NCBI GenBank assembly: GCA_016169945.1
Contig: JADLSH010000389.1
Span: forward strand, 496,001 to 560,000
DNA from: Trachythela sp. YZ-2020
Taxonomy: Eukaryota; Cnidaria; Anthozoa; Malacalcyonacea; Clavulariidae
Direction: 5' to 3'
DNA length: 64,000 nucleotides
Below are positions 1 through 10,800 of this stretch, in pieces (positions within the stretch are counted from its first letter, which is position 1; each line of letters starts with the position of its first letter). The notes under the pieces were generated by a model. That model was given only the letters and a program-made list of their open reading frames with translations, made no database searches and had not been told where the DNA came from. Position numbers and translations under genes: made by a program.

Positions 1-227
1 TTCTTATGTTCCATCCTAAATTTTACATTAGGCTATAACAAAGTCAGATGATGATATGGTTAGCAAGGAATATAATCCAAGGACCTGGCAATAGGATGTG
101 AGGGTGGTCATGTCAAGAATTTTGAAAAGGAAAAATTACTAATGGAAGAATCAGAGCTGAGTAGGGTAAAAGTGGGGGTTCTGGCGCGGGCGGTGCAGGC
201 GGTGCACAAAGCACCGCCCATGACGTC
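1..227. other. Unannotated left edge
   Basis: I see no supported gene. The short open frames on both strands here overlap the start of the CGAGAGTGTG repeat and have low-complexity composition. Confidence 0.4.
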
Positions 228-307
228 ATGTGCGAGAGCGTGCGAGAGTGTGCGAGAGTGTGCGAGAGTGTGCGAGAGTTTGCGAGTGTGCGAGAGTGTG
301 CGAGAGT
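228..307. repeat. TGCGAGAG(TG) minisatellite
   Basis: Direct tandem copies of a 10-11 bp unit, TGTGCGAGAG, with small variants. The open frames on both strands are by-products of the repeat. A palindromic CRE-like TGACGTCA lies just upstream at about 221-228. Confidence 0.8.
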
Positions 308-332
308 ACATAAACATAATTAATTATGTATT

Positions 333-965
333 GACGTCACAATAGCGTCACGTTACCAAGTCGCGTTACCATACTTCACCTTAGGTTACGTTACCATTTG
401 GCGGCGGAAGTAATTAGTATGCAAAATATATGACGTCACAATAGCGTCACGTTACCAAGTCGCGTTACCATTAGGATGCGTTATATGGTCGCGTTACCTG
501 TCACGGAACTCTGTGCCAGCAGCATTTTTCTTTCCTGGTTTCTTTTCTCTCGATGTCTCTTTGAAATTTCTCGACGCTCCATCTTGTAATAATGAAATAC
601 ATTCTGTTTTGCCTGTTAAATACTAGCGACGTTGTCCACTATGGAATGGTGCTGTATGTCAGTTCCGATGGTTATTAGAATGTTATAAACAATTAAATAG
701 TCGAGAATAAAGTGCCGCAAGTAATTATTGATACAAAACAAAATGATGTTAATGAGTAATTAATTTATTATTCAATTTGACTCTGACTATTAAATATTAC
801 AAGATAATATGCGGTTTAAGTAACGTTACCATATGATAAACTGGTTCCGTTACCGCTAATGAGCATTTTCGGACTGGTTTGCGTTACCATGTGATAATCT
901 GGTTCCGTTACCGATAATGAGTATTTTTGGACTGGGCTGTGTTACCATGTGATAATCTGGTTCTT
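333..965. repeat. GTTACC-rich repeat with TGACGTCA motifs
   Basis: A unit that begins TGACGTCACAATAGCGTCAC and continues with GTTACCAAGTCGCGTTACCA occurs at about 333-371 and again at about 431-470. A second set of GTTACC-containing units (ending TGATAA-CTGGTTCCGTTACC) occurs at about 815-965. No gene seen. Which element this belongs to is unknown. Confidence 0.6.
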
Positions 966-1242
966 AAGATACTGTATGATATCCTAAAATGATATCCGAA
1001 TATACGGCATGATATCGTAAGATACTGTATGATATCCTAAGATACTGTATGATATCCTAAGATACTGTATGATATCTTAAGATACTGTATGATATCCTAA
1101 AATGATATCCTATAAGATACGGCATGATATCCTAAGATACTGCATGATATCCTAAAGTGATATCCTAAGATACTGTATGATATCTTAAGATACTGTATGA
1201 TATCCTAAAATGATATCCTAAGATACGGCATGATATCCTGAA
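966..1242. repeat. 20-bp minisatellite (GATACTGTATGATATCCTAA)
   Basis: About a dozen tandem copies of GATACTGTATGATATCCTAA, including shortened units (AATGATATCCTAA) and variants with GGCATG in place of TGTATG. Each unit contains the palindrome GATATC. Confidence 0.9.
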
Positions 1243-1266
1243 ATAAGGAAGATAAATTCCACTCCT

Positions 1267-1412
1267 CCCTCTACCTCTTTCTCTAACCCTAACTCTCTAA
1301 GTCTAACACTAATTTATTTAACTCTAACACTTGATCTACGTTTAACCCTAACCTTCGATCTAACTCCAACCCTTTCTCTAACCAACCTTAACCCTAACCC
1401 TAACTCTGATAC
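1267..1412. repeat. Degenerate interstitial telomere-like CCCTAA tract
   Basis: Numerous copies of CCCTAA and one-base variants (CTCTAA, TCTAAC, CTTAAC) with the strictest run AACCCTAACCCTAAC near 1391-1405. The metazoan telomere repeat is TTAGGG, so this resembles an eroded interstitial telomeric sequence. It may also be a simple repeat that converged by chance. Confidence 0.6.
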
Positions 1413-1477
1413 TTACGCTAAAAATAGAAATTTTCAAAACCACATATCTGTTGTCTTTGCATGGGCGGGGAGCGCCC

Positions 1478-1735
1478 CGATATCTTATGACTTATGACTA
1501 ATGACTTATGACTTATGACTAATGACTAATGACTTATGACTTATGACTTATGACTTATGACTTATGACTTATGACTTATGACTTATAACTTATGACTTAT
1601 GACTTATGACTTATGACTTATGACTTATGACTTATGACTTATGACTTATGACTTATGACTTATGACTAATGACTTATGACTTATGACTTATGACTTATGA
1701 CCATAGTCATAGACTATAGTCCATGACTATGGACT
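1478..1735. repeat. Heptamer satellite (TTATGAC)n
   Basis: About thirty tandem copies of TTATGAC, with scattered TAATGAC variants. It ends in a short palindromic tail made of CATAGTC/GACTATG motifs (about 1700-1735). Confidence 0.9.
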
Positions 1736-1845
1736 TCTTTTCCCAGTTTTTGGTTCCTTTTATAGTATTTTTGGGGCTCACTTAAATCTGGGCCAAAGTA
1801 AAATTTTACATGCTAACGCGCGCATAATATTTAGTTTATAGATTT

Positions 1846-2385
1846 ACCTTTTTCACACAAATAAAAATCAGGCTTTATCTGCAGTCAAATGACACCTTTC
1901 TTGTATCACTGCGATCAATATTGGCCTAATACAATCCGATCAAAAAAAGGTAGTCGAAATCACATATTCCCACCTTTGGCAATTAAACGTTCTTCAAATT
2001 TTCAACCATTTGCCCGAATGATGGTTGCCTATTTGTGGAACGTTCAGCATTGCCAGTTCAGTCTACAAACTTCCTGTTTCTTAAAATGTTTAAACCACCA
2101 AATTTCGTTGTTAAATCACGATTTGAACCTTCTTTAAATTTACCAAAAGTTGATAAATAACCCATGGTTTACACCATCTTATTAAAATTCTTAAATTTGA
2201 ATCTGAAATGAGAATAATTTCAATAGACAGACAATAGCTTTGCACTCATCTCCCAATGGTGGAAAAATGCGTTTTCCACCCGCAATATTTAATCGTGTCG
2301 TATTTGGCCATTTTTTATTGCAATGATACAAAACAGTTATCATTTGACAGCTAAAAGGTTGATCTTTATTGGTGTAAAAAGTGAA
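1846..2385. mobile_element. Inverted-repeat (MITE-like) element
   Basis: The left part (1846-1990, plus) and the right part (about 2250-2385, minus) are diverged inverted copies. Both contain TGTATCA(C/T)TGCGATCAAT/TGTATCATTGCAATAAA followed by TGGCC(T/A)AATACNA and a later CCACC-TTGG block. Translations of both strands look alike only because of this inversion, so the short open frames are not genes. Ends are approximate and no target duplication was fixed. Confidence 0.5.
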
Positions 2386-2475
2386 TACATAAACTAAATA
2401 ATGAACGCACGAAAACATGTATATCCATCCAATATATATATATATATCATACACATTTCTTACAGAACAATCGAA

Positions 2476-3376
2476 ATGTCAATACCTGAACTGTCGATTC
2501 GGGATTCCAATCATTTAAGAATTCACTTAAGTCGACTGACCTACACCAATAAGGCGGATGATACGATTCAGGATCTATAGAGATCACGTGCACGGAACGT
2601 CTTTCAGTCTGACCACCACATTTACTACCTGCAACTGCTTCACCTTGCGTACTGGATCCTGCATCATCGTCACCAGATTCAGAATTTTTCTCACTTTCAG
2701 ACGAACTTGATTCGCAAGATCTGTGAAGGTCATCTGCGTTAAATATTGCGCCAGGACAATCTTCATGTGGACAAGGAGGGCCATACGTGCAAGGTGAGGA
2801 AAATGTTCGCCTTTCTTGCACCTAAAACCCATAATTATATATAAGATATTCACAATTCGATATATGTGGAGTTGATAAGATTTAGAGCTATAATTATTCT
2901 TTTTTTTGTTCAGCATTTGTATCCTTAATATAACCTCAACAATCAAATCAATCTCTGTGCTCAAACTTCTATGCTAATTTAACACTCCTCTTTTAACTAC
3001 TATTCCCACTATATACAATAAAAATATACAATAGTACGACATAACCGCAAACACAAGACCACCTAATATAAGAACACACCTGGCATGGACCCAAATCTGA
3101 CAGTCTTTTAGCAGCAGCTTAGTGCAGAACAAGAATTTGTTCGAAAACGAGAATATTCCTCCCCGTCTTTGCAGAATAGGCTTCATTCCCTTCGTTTTGC
3201 AACTGTGATGATATATGTGAACCAAGAAGTAGTCGAACAATGGTGGAGGAAGGAAGCAGCCGAAATCAAATACAAATTGATGTTCAGTTTCTGAGATATT
3301 CTTCCATTTCTCGCAGGTCTTGAACCAACGTTTACTGAACCTTTCATCAGACTTCTCCTTCAGCATACATGGTAGC
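2476..3376 (-). CDS. COR-domain-like protein, two candidate exons (partial)
   Basis: Minus strand. Exon 3376-3080 follows an AG acceptor and ends at a GTGTGT donor. It encodes PCMLKE, then FGCFLPPPLFDYFLVHIY, then a QRRGGIFSF segment and KDCQIWVHAR. This pattern (Pro-Cys start, FLPPxLF, later Trp/Arg-Gly) resembles the COR domain of ROCO/MFHAS1-like and related GTPase proteins. Exon 2820-2476 lies between an AG acceptor and a GTAAGA donor. It encodes a Cys-rich stretch (PCTYGPPCPHEDCPG) followed by a Ser/Glu-rich acidic linker. The obvious splice between the two puts the second exon in a different frame from this plausible one, so an exon is missing or a frameshift is present. No GTPase, death domain or repeats were found in the window. 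Family assignment is from remembered motifs, not a search. Confidence 0.4.
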
Positions 3377-3399
3377 CTATAATAAACTCTTTTACTGAA

Positions 3400-4086
3400 G
3401 TATCAACGGCAGTGAAAGCTGACTTTAGACTTTTTTTAGAGGATATGAATTACATAACTTATAGGTCAGATGTTGATATTCCGAGGCCACAAGAAGAGAA
3501 AATACGATCAGAAAACGCAAATATGCAAGGCAAGCCTATAACAATTTACATAGACTTGATTCATTATTTACTATAGCCAATAGCATGGCGTCCAATATCA
3601 ATGAATAAATCGCGATTGACTTATTTAGGCCACGTGGAAACCTCTACACCTTGTAAGAGAGATAAACGTGTGCCTCTGACTTTGCCCTCAACATCTCCAA
3701 TTGTTGACAAATTAAAGGAGAAAATATTTATATGGAAGTAGAACAGGCTGAAAAGCATGAAGGAATGGTTAGCAGTTTGGAGGGTGATATATCACCCCAC
3801 AAGAGGTATTTATATATTGCTATATACTGTAAACAATTGTGTGTTTATCAAGGCACAGACCTTGAAAATATCAGGGGAGGAGTTAAAATAATAAATTATT
3901 TTCTATTCATACAATCTTGTTTACATCTCTCTTATTATATCGCGGCTATTTGGCCTGATTTGGAAACAGACAATATTGCTTAGAATCAAGCAATATACAA
4001 CCGCAAAAAATATCAATATATCGGTATTTTTTTCCGGTATCGGTATTCGGGTTTTTTTCAATACCGCAACAGCCTAATCCACAAAC
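3400..4086 (+). other. Unassigned stretch with two exon-like open segments
   Basis: After a TTTTTTTAG acceptor at about 3440 there is a short open frame starting MNYITYRSDVDIPRPQEEK. After a TTATTTAG acceptor at about 3629 there is another, containing ETSTPCKRDKRVPLTLPSTS. Both have protein-like composition and could be upstream exons of the pseudogene starting at 4087, but no convincing donors were found. Low confidence. Confidence 0.2.
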
Positions 4087-6463
4087 ATGAATGCATCATT
4101 ATTTACTGATGATGAGGACGAAACTACTGATAATGGCAGCGTTGAGCAAGAAGACAGGTACAGTTTAAGATTATAATATAATAATTCACCTTATTTAGCC
4201 GTTTTATAAATACCTAAAAATACAGTCAGTGATACATTGACACCAACGTTTATTAAATGTTCCTTCTGTAGCCAGCAAGACCTTTCCCAGACTGCCATTG
4301 CAGATTTAAATACTGATAGAGAACTGGGAGAAAATGATTCAGAAGATAATATGTAAGATAAACATATAAATGGTCCAATTTAAGCTAGTTCATTGAATGA
4401 AAACAGTTTGTTGTGCAGCGACAATCATTGCCATTGCTACTGGTATATTCCCAATGTTTTGCTTGTTTGTATACACCAGCTCATGATGCTAGCATATATA
4501 CAGCACGAGGGATAGAGCTATATTGAAATTTGTCAAAATTGCCAAAGTGTAATTACTATATTATGCATTTAATGGCACTGATCTGAAACTAGAAATGGAT
4601 AGTGCATCCTATTGAATTCAATGAGCCAATTTTGAAGCCAGAATATTTTTAATGAGATCAGATTTTTAAATCTGTCAAATTCTTGACTAGTCAAATCGTT
4701 AGCGGTTTAAATTAGTTATGTTATGAAGCAAATATATTTTTCTATGCAACGTGAAAAATATAGCTTCCAACATCTCTTCCAATGAGTTTTAGAACGTTTT
4801 AAACACCACATAATGAGGCTTATGGCGGCCACATCGGTGTGCGCTCATTAGTTATTCACCGACAAATTTAGGAAGAAAGAGAGGCCACCGATGACAAATT
4901 CTTATCGAGACAATATTTTTCCTTTCCCACCAATAACTAGAACATGTTAGAACCTCTTTAAACATGTCCAAAACACCACATTAGATTTGTTGTGGTCGAT
5001 CACACCGATATGGCCGTCATTGGCTTCATTTATGCATGGAGATGCATTATCCAGTCCTTGTTTTCAGATCAGTGTTTGATGGTCATATATATCACAGAGC
5101 TTATGTACTCTAGTCTATTTACATGTCTACACTGTATTGGCAGAGAAAATAATGGCATGTGTACTTGTAGATACTCTGTAAGAACATTGTCCATATTCTT
5201 ATACCTTGTATCATCTACATATATTTAGTTCAACAGACTCGACAATGGATCTGGAGGACAATTCAGATGATGACAGATAAGAAGAGGAAATTTAGTGAGT
5301 TATGTATATATTGTTTATATCCAGAATTTTAAATACTGTAGGTTATCAGAATGGCTCTTTATTTTCCTTTTTTGATGTACTCTACCTCAAATATTGCCAA
5401 TGTACTTGATATGCCATATGTCAAATGAACAAAGATGGGTTTTTTGCTGGCACATATTGTATCGTCCCAACACCAGGCAACATTAATTTTTGGTATTCCC
5501 ACACATGCATATAATTCATTCTAATCCATTAAGCCGCAATGCACTTTAATGCGCCCAATGCAACTTTATTCTTTTACTTTGTCTAATGCCAGGCTATTGT
5601 ACTTGTTAATAATTTAATAGGTAATTTGTTTCATGTTTTGCAAACAGTTCCATTGAGTCTTGTGGTAATGATCAACAGGAAGATCATGACACTCCAATGA
5701 TTATACCAACCAACCCACAACAAATCCCACATGTTGCCAGTACCAGTACCGTCACATGTGGGCCTCATCGTAAACTGAACAGTGGTGAGGAGATCAACAA
5801 TTCAATATGGTTAAGGAAAGCAAATTTGTCGCTCCCTTGCCCTGCTACTTCAGATATTCGAAGCTCGCTGTCAAACATCTGGTTGTGTTAATACTCCTAC
5901 AATCAGTTATTATTTTGTTTCCACAACTTTAGTTGTCAATTCCTCATGCATATGCTCATCTGGTCACAAACACAGATATTGTTTCCCAGATGAACTTAGT
6001 GAAGGAGTTTATGTCAACAGTCTACAAGCAGCTGCCTCGTTATTGCTATCTGGAAACAATTTTGCCAAAATTGAGCTTATGGCAAGTTTTTATGGTTTGG
6101 CGTTTCTGTCGAAGTCCACGTATTATAGATATCAGCGGTTATACCTGATTCTTGAAATAAGTGAGTGGTGGACCTGGACGAGGGAAGAACTGGTTAAAGA
6201 ATTTGTTGGGCAAGATATCGTTGTTGGTGGTGATGGACAGTGTGACTCGCCAAGTTTTAATGCCAAAAATCTCTGCTATTTCATGGTTGAAGTCAATACC
6301 AACTACATCATAGACATTACAATTGTAGATGCGAGGCATGTTGGGTTAACCTCAACCAATATGGAAAAGGAAGCAGTGCAGCGCGAGTGGGAGAGGCTAA
6401 TCAAATATATAAAAGTGATGGAATTGATGACAGATGCATCCACTTCTGTTAAAGCATTACTTG

Positions 6464-7724
6464 GTATGTACTGTACTTATAACTTATAACTGTGATTATT
6501 CCATTGCAATGCGACCAAATTTATCCTTTGATTCTGTTGAGGGGATAGCCTTGCATGCAGTTAATGGGTTAACAAACAATCTGCCAAGTATCTTGTTAAC
6601 CAATTAAGACACAATACACTTTGATGCGTCCTCTTTATAAGGCCAGAGGGTTTACTTGTCAAGGGGAGACCATTGTGTCTTAATTAAAATCATACTAGAA
6701 ATAAATTCATGCAGAATCCCCTCGCCAATCGCCATTACAGCAAAACAATTATTCTCCCAAACACCCCAAAAGTTATTGTAACATGAAGTACTAAATCGAT
6801 TACTGTAACCATGGTAACACGCAAGCGAACACTCTAATACTGTATATTTCTTTTCTTTTCTGTAGAAACTGGTAAAATAGTGATTTTTACTTTTAGCTAT
6901 AAAATTACGAATTGCCCAACAATAAAAAGTAGGTATGTTATTTTGTACTCTTTTAGCTTTGATTTACTGTAAAATTCAATCTTAGAGTCCTCAGACATCC
7001 CACAAAACGTTTCGAAATTGTCATAAAACTTCAACTGTTTTTTAACAGCATTTTTATACTATGAACTTTTTTAGATAAAATATGTTATTTCTTATTCTAT
7101 ACAACGCATTTGAATTAATACTAAAACAATTTTAAAGATTAGTCAATGTTGTTATTGACCACAGGATGAACTACGCATTTTCAAAACCACAAACTGTAGT
7201 GCATGCCAATTGACGGCAAAACTGCAAAAGCAAGCATGCAAAATAAACACTTACCCGTTTAAAACGCTTTAAAACTCGAAAATCCTCTCCTTTCTCGGCC
7301 TTTCGACTGATTTATTTTCCTATTGAATTTCGTAAGTGAAAGTCCTTAAATTTATCTTGTTTTGGAGACTTAATATTTGTCTGAATTAATATGTCCCGAT
7401 TTGAAAAAAGTTTTCATATCAATAAAAAAAATAAAATGCCAAGATGGCAGTTATTTTTCTGACGTATACATATAAAAACAAAATCGTTGTCTTAGCCAAT
7501 CATGATGTTGCTTGTTACCAGTTTTCTCTCGGTTTTAACTTGCGCATGCGCATAACTTGCGAAAAGGTCCAGTCCTGTCCATGACAAAAAAAATGGCGGA
7601 CGATTTTGCATTCCACAATGTTTTCACATACCCGGGCGTAAATATCCGAGCGGAATTAGTACCCTCGCACGGCGCTTCGCGTCGGCTCGGGGACTATATT
7701 TAATATAATTTATTTCAATTTCAG
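6464..7724. other. Intron of copy 1 pseudogene, with promoter-like stretch
   Basis: Intron 4 of the transposase-like pseudogene. The stretch with motifs TTGTTAACCAATTAAGAC is conserved in copy 2. About 7630-7690 contains a GC-rich segment (ATTAGTACCCTCGC, GCTCGGGGAC) that recurs inverted at about 52496-52580, indicating a dispersed repeat. Confidence 0.5.
7541..7600 (+). promoter_or_regulatory. NRF-1-like plus YY1-like motif pair (copy 1)
   Basis: TGCGCATGCGCA at 7541-7552 matches the NRF-1 consensus YGCGCAYGCGCR. It is followed 40 bp later by AAAATGGCGGAC, which matches the YY1-type ATGGCGG initiator motif. Animal TATA-less promoters often combine these. The pair sits inside an intron, upstream of a 38-codon ATG frame. 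It is preserved in copy 2 at 23598-23660. Activity is inferred only. Confidence 0.35.
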
Positions 7725-9629
7725 AAACCAACTTCTATAACATTGTGCATATCAAGAAGTGTCTAGCAAAGGTGTGTGACCTTCTGTTCTATTCATTTCA
7801 TGTGTGCATGCTGTTCTCAAGTTATAAAAAATTTTGACAAATGGTACTGTAATTACACACTTAGTTATTTGAGTCAAATTTTTCTCCATTGGCATCATGC
7901 TTGGACTATTAATTTCTTTCAATTTCAATTATGATGTCAGTTGTTTCTATATTTTTAATATATTTCAAAGACATAAGTTTAATTCTCATAGAAAATATGC
8001 AAAAGAATACTAAAAACTAACAGAATTGAACAATTTAAATGTCAGATTATTAACTAATTAAAAGGGATACAAAAGCTGATCTAATATGTTTGTTTTCTTG
8101 TTTTCATGGTCCTAAAGTTTGGTAAGCCAAAAGCTATGAGCAAAATAAAAGACTGGTCATCCCACATTGTTCGTCATATTTGGTACTGTGCCAGTGTGTG
8201 CAGGAAGGATGAGACAACTTCTGACATGGAAGCTTTGAAAGTTATGAAGGTATTTTGTTTCTCAAGTTTTATTTGTACTATACTATAAATAGTCAATCAT
8301 TGCATAGACCAATCAAAGCACCCTTGACATTGCGTCTATCAAAAGCAGTATTTTCATACCATGACGATCATCCTCTTATTGATGGCAACTAATGTTGGTA
8401 CATGTTTTAAATCTTTCCCATAATGCTGAGTTTACTTAAATTATTTAAATTAAGTAGCGTAATAGTTCTCAATGTGTCATTTCTTTAGGATAAGTGGATT
8501 GCATTATTGCATCATGTGTGCAATGAGCACAAATGGCTAGGAGATGAATGCGATCATGAGGATGGTGATCGGTGATCACGATGAAACTCTGCAGTGGTTT
8601 GACCGTCGCGATAAGGACTTCATTGAACTGCAGAAAGTAATTGTCAACCTAGAATTGTTTGCCAACTTCCCCTATTATACACGATTCAGGTAAATAATGG
8701 TTTATACCATTAAGAATTTGGGTAAATAAAAAATAACCTGTTAGGAAATGGAAGCCCGAATGCTTAATGCATGGCTGTTCATCTGGGTGAATCTTCTGAT
8801 ATAATTATATTGGCTAGAATAAAATCCAAGGTGGCCAGGCCACCATTGCCTTTTAACGGGTTAATCTGAAGCAATTACGAAAATATATGATATTTCATTT
8901 TTGAAGGCACACTGGTAGCATCGAATGGGCCAACAGTCTTAGATTGGTCTACAAACCAAAGCGAATGCCTTTCAGGTTGGTGCATGCACGGTTGCGTATG
9001 TTGCTGTATGTCATTTTGTGTTCTGTGTATTCCTAGCATAATATTTTTACATCACTGAATATTCAAGGCTGTTCTAAAAATCCTTAATTAAATCCTAATT
9101 CAATTTTTGATACAATGCATATAAAGTCAGGAAACAGCTAACAGCAATCGACTGGAATTACCATGTTGATCTTCCCCAAGCAAAGACCAAGTCGGGGGAA
9201 AAGCGAATCAATCAAGTATAATGCAAGAACCAGGCAGTGGGATGTGAAAATTGTTAAAGTTGAAAAGGATTATGAATCATCCCAGTACTCACATCCAAAG
9301 GGCAGAAGAATAGAGGATGTCGACAGTGTCACAAGAATGGTTCGTTGAATGATAGCAACCCTGCCCTTATCTCCTCAACCATAGCCCACATTCCACCAAC
9401 TCCAACAAAGGAAATTGTCCAAAGCAAGAGCAGTGACAAATCCTCAAAATAAAACAGTATAATGATGAGAACAATAGAAGTAGATTTAACAAATATAGAA
9501 CAAATTGAAATTGCAAGCTTTAAAACTGTCTTACAGTAACAACACAGATAACAAAATCACTATCCAATGAACCGTATGTTTTACCTAAATAATGTTCATA
9601 CTCTATTTACATTTAAATAAAAATAAAAA

Positions 9630-10800
9630 TTAATGGTCCCTATACCCCATGTAAACACCAGTAACTGATGGGTACCGTTCTCTAATCTTTGAAACCACGC
9701 AGGTCTATTCCCTTTCCCTAGATAGCCATAGCGTGCAAGAATAAACTGTCTTTATGCAGCTTTACGGAAAGCCCTTGTGCTGTCGTCCTCTCTGTCATTT
9801 CGAATATCACTTGTATTGCGGATACAAAGCTCCAACACATCTGGATCAAGGCATAATTTGGCGAAACGAGAAGTTTGGGTTATACATTTATTTTGCTTTA
9901 ATACAGCATTTATTCTCGACTTCTTGCGCCATTGGTCTGCATTTTCCGCATTTGCACTAATCTGGCACAGATGCAGGTATGGTATTTTGTGTTGGATTTG
10001 GGTTCTATGATTGAGAGTGGGAAGGACTCTGAGTAGGGTCTATACCTGGGTTCAATGGATTCACCTAACCTGTCATCCTCCTTATTTTCATCGAGGTGAT
10101 CCCCCATGATCAGTAATGTATCGATATAGTCCATACTACCACTACCTCGACGAAGACTTCAAATAGCTAGCTTTTTCACCATACTAGCGTCCAGTGTAGC
10201 TTTAAATTTCTAAAATAAATACAATGCATGGTACAAGTTGTTATGAATGACAATATATAGACTGACCGTGACGAAGTACTGTATATGCAATAGGAGACTT
10301 GTTAGGATATCAAATCATCAATAGTTATTTATACAAAAACTAATTATTTTAAAGTACAACATTAAAAGCGTTACATTTACCTTTTCGTGTTCCTTCTCCC
10401 TTTGTATTTCCTCCGACTCTGTTGGCGCGTGGGTAAGGCGAAAACCTTATCTTGCATCCCTGCTGTTTTTCGTCTTCCCCGGCTTTCGCGTTCTCTTTCT
10501 GGTTTATCGGCCGTTCCCTGTACCAAAATCTTATTTTGGAGAGGTTTTGCACGTGTACCACAACCACATTCCGCCGAACACGCCATATTTCTACCCTTGC
10601 ACGGACACATCGGGTTCCATTTTCCTTCATTTTTACGCTGCAAGAACTCTTGCAATCACAACGATTTGCCCATGTAAATCAAGATATCATGTTGTTCAAT
10701 TCGATCCGTATTACCTTACAAAAAATATATAAAATATGCATATTTTGACTTACCTCAGAATCATTACAAAGCTTCAAAACAATGGCGGATTATAGCGAAC
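9630..10800 (-). pseudogene. CXC-domain / P2X7-type C-terminal domain gene, copy 1 (broken)
   Basis: Minus strand. Exon 10714-10381 (AG acceptor, GTAAAT donor) encodes a Cys-rich CXC-like block: RCDCKSSC, then after a frameshift PCKGRNMACSAECGCGTR. The terminal exon (about 10157-9630) encodes MDYIDTLLIMGDHLDENKED, then the Arg/Cys-rich domain in which RNDREDD, FRKAA, RQFILARYG and VVSKIRERYP can be read. This matches the C-terminal cytosolic domain type found in P2X7-like proteins and in transposon-linked genes of invertebrates (from memory). Breaks: TGA in the CXC exon near 10690, a frameshift in the CXC block, a private 1-bp loss near 9930 in this copy, a TAA between FRKAA and RQFIL near 9753, and a frameshift near 9700. 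It converges on the preceding plus-strand pseudogene, with 178 bp between the stops. Confidence 0.55.

Larger units (their letters stand above)
4087..9452 (+). pseudogene. Transposase-like (GDGxCDSP family) nine-exon pseudogene, copy 1
   Basis: Exons with GT-AG borders and matching phases: 4087-4157, 4272-4352, 5229-5294, 5648-6463, 7725-7771, 8118-8249, 8489-8689, 8907-8975, 9131-9452. The first three encode an acidic N-terminus. The large exon carries a Cys-rich segment (CSSGHKH type), then GDGQCDSPSFNAKN and NMEKEAVQREWERL. Later exons give KKCLAKFGKPKAMSKIKDW, HTGSIEWANSL and an ARTRQWDVK tail, ending in SKSSDKSSK and a stop at 9450. I recall this as a repeated family in cnidarian and fish genomes, probably transposon-derived; the function is unknown. 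Broken by an in-frame TAA at 5278-5280, a frameshift in the Cys-rich part near 5835, a 30-bp in-frame loss in exon 5 removing the SLDVWHKSK motif kept in copy 2, a frameshift near 8570 and one near 9222. Some lesions are shared with copy 2. Confidence 0.65.

Noticed and set aside
142..345. Open frames on both strands rich in Arg/Glu/Ser-His
   Set aside because: They are translations of the TGCGAGAG tandem repeat.
1889..2454. Two similar open frames (plus at 1889, minus at 2454)
   Set aside because: Their similarity comes from the inverted-repeat element; no start context, introns or conserved domain.
10387..10748. Plus-strand ORFs opposite the CXC exon
   Set aside because: The minus strand shows the Cys-spaced CXC motifs and splice sites; the plus-strand frames are shadows, and the same frames recur in copy 2 at 26476-26837.
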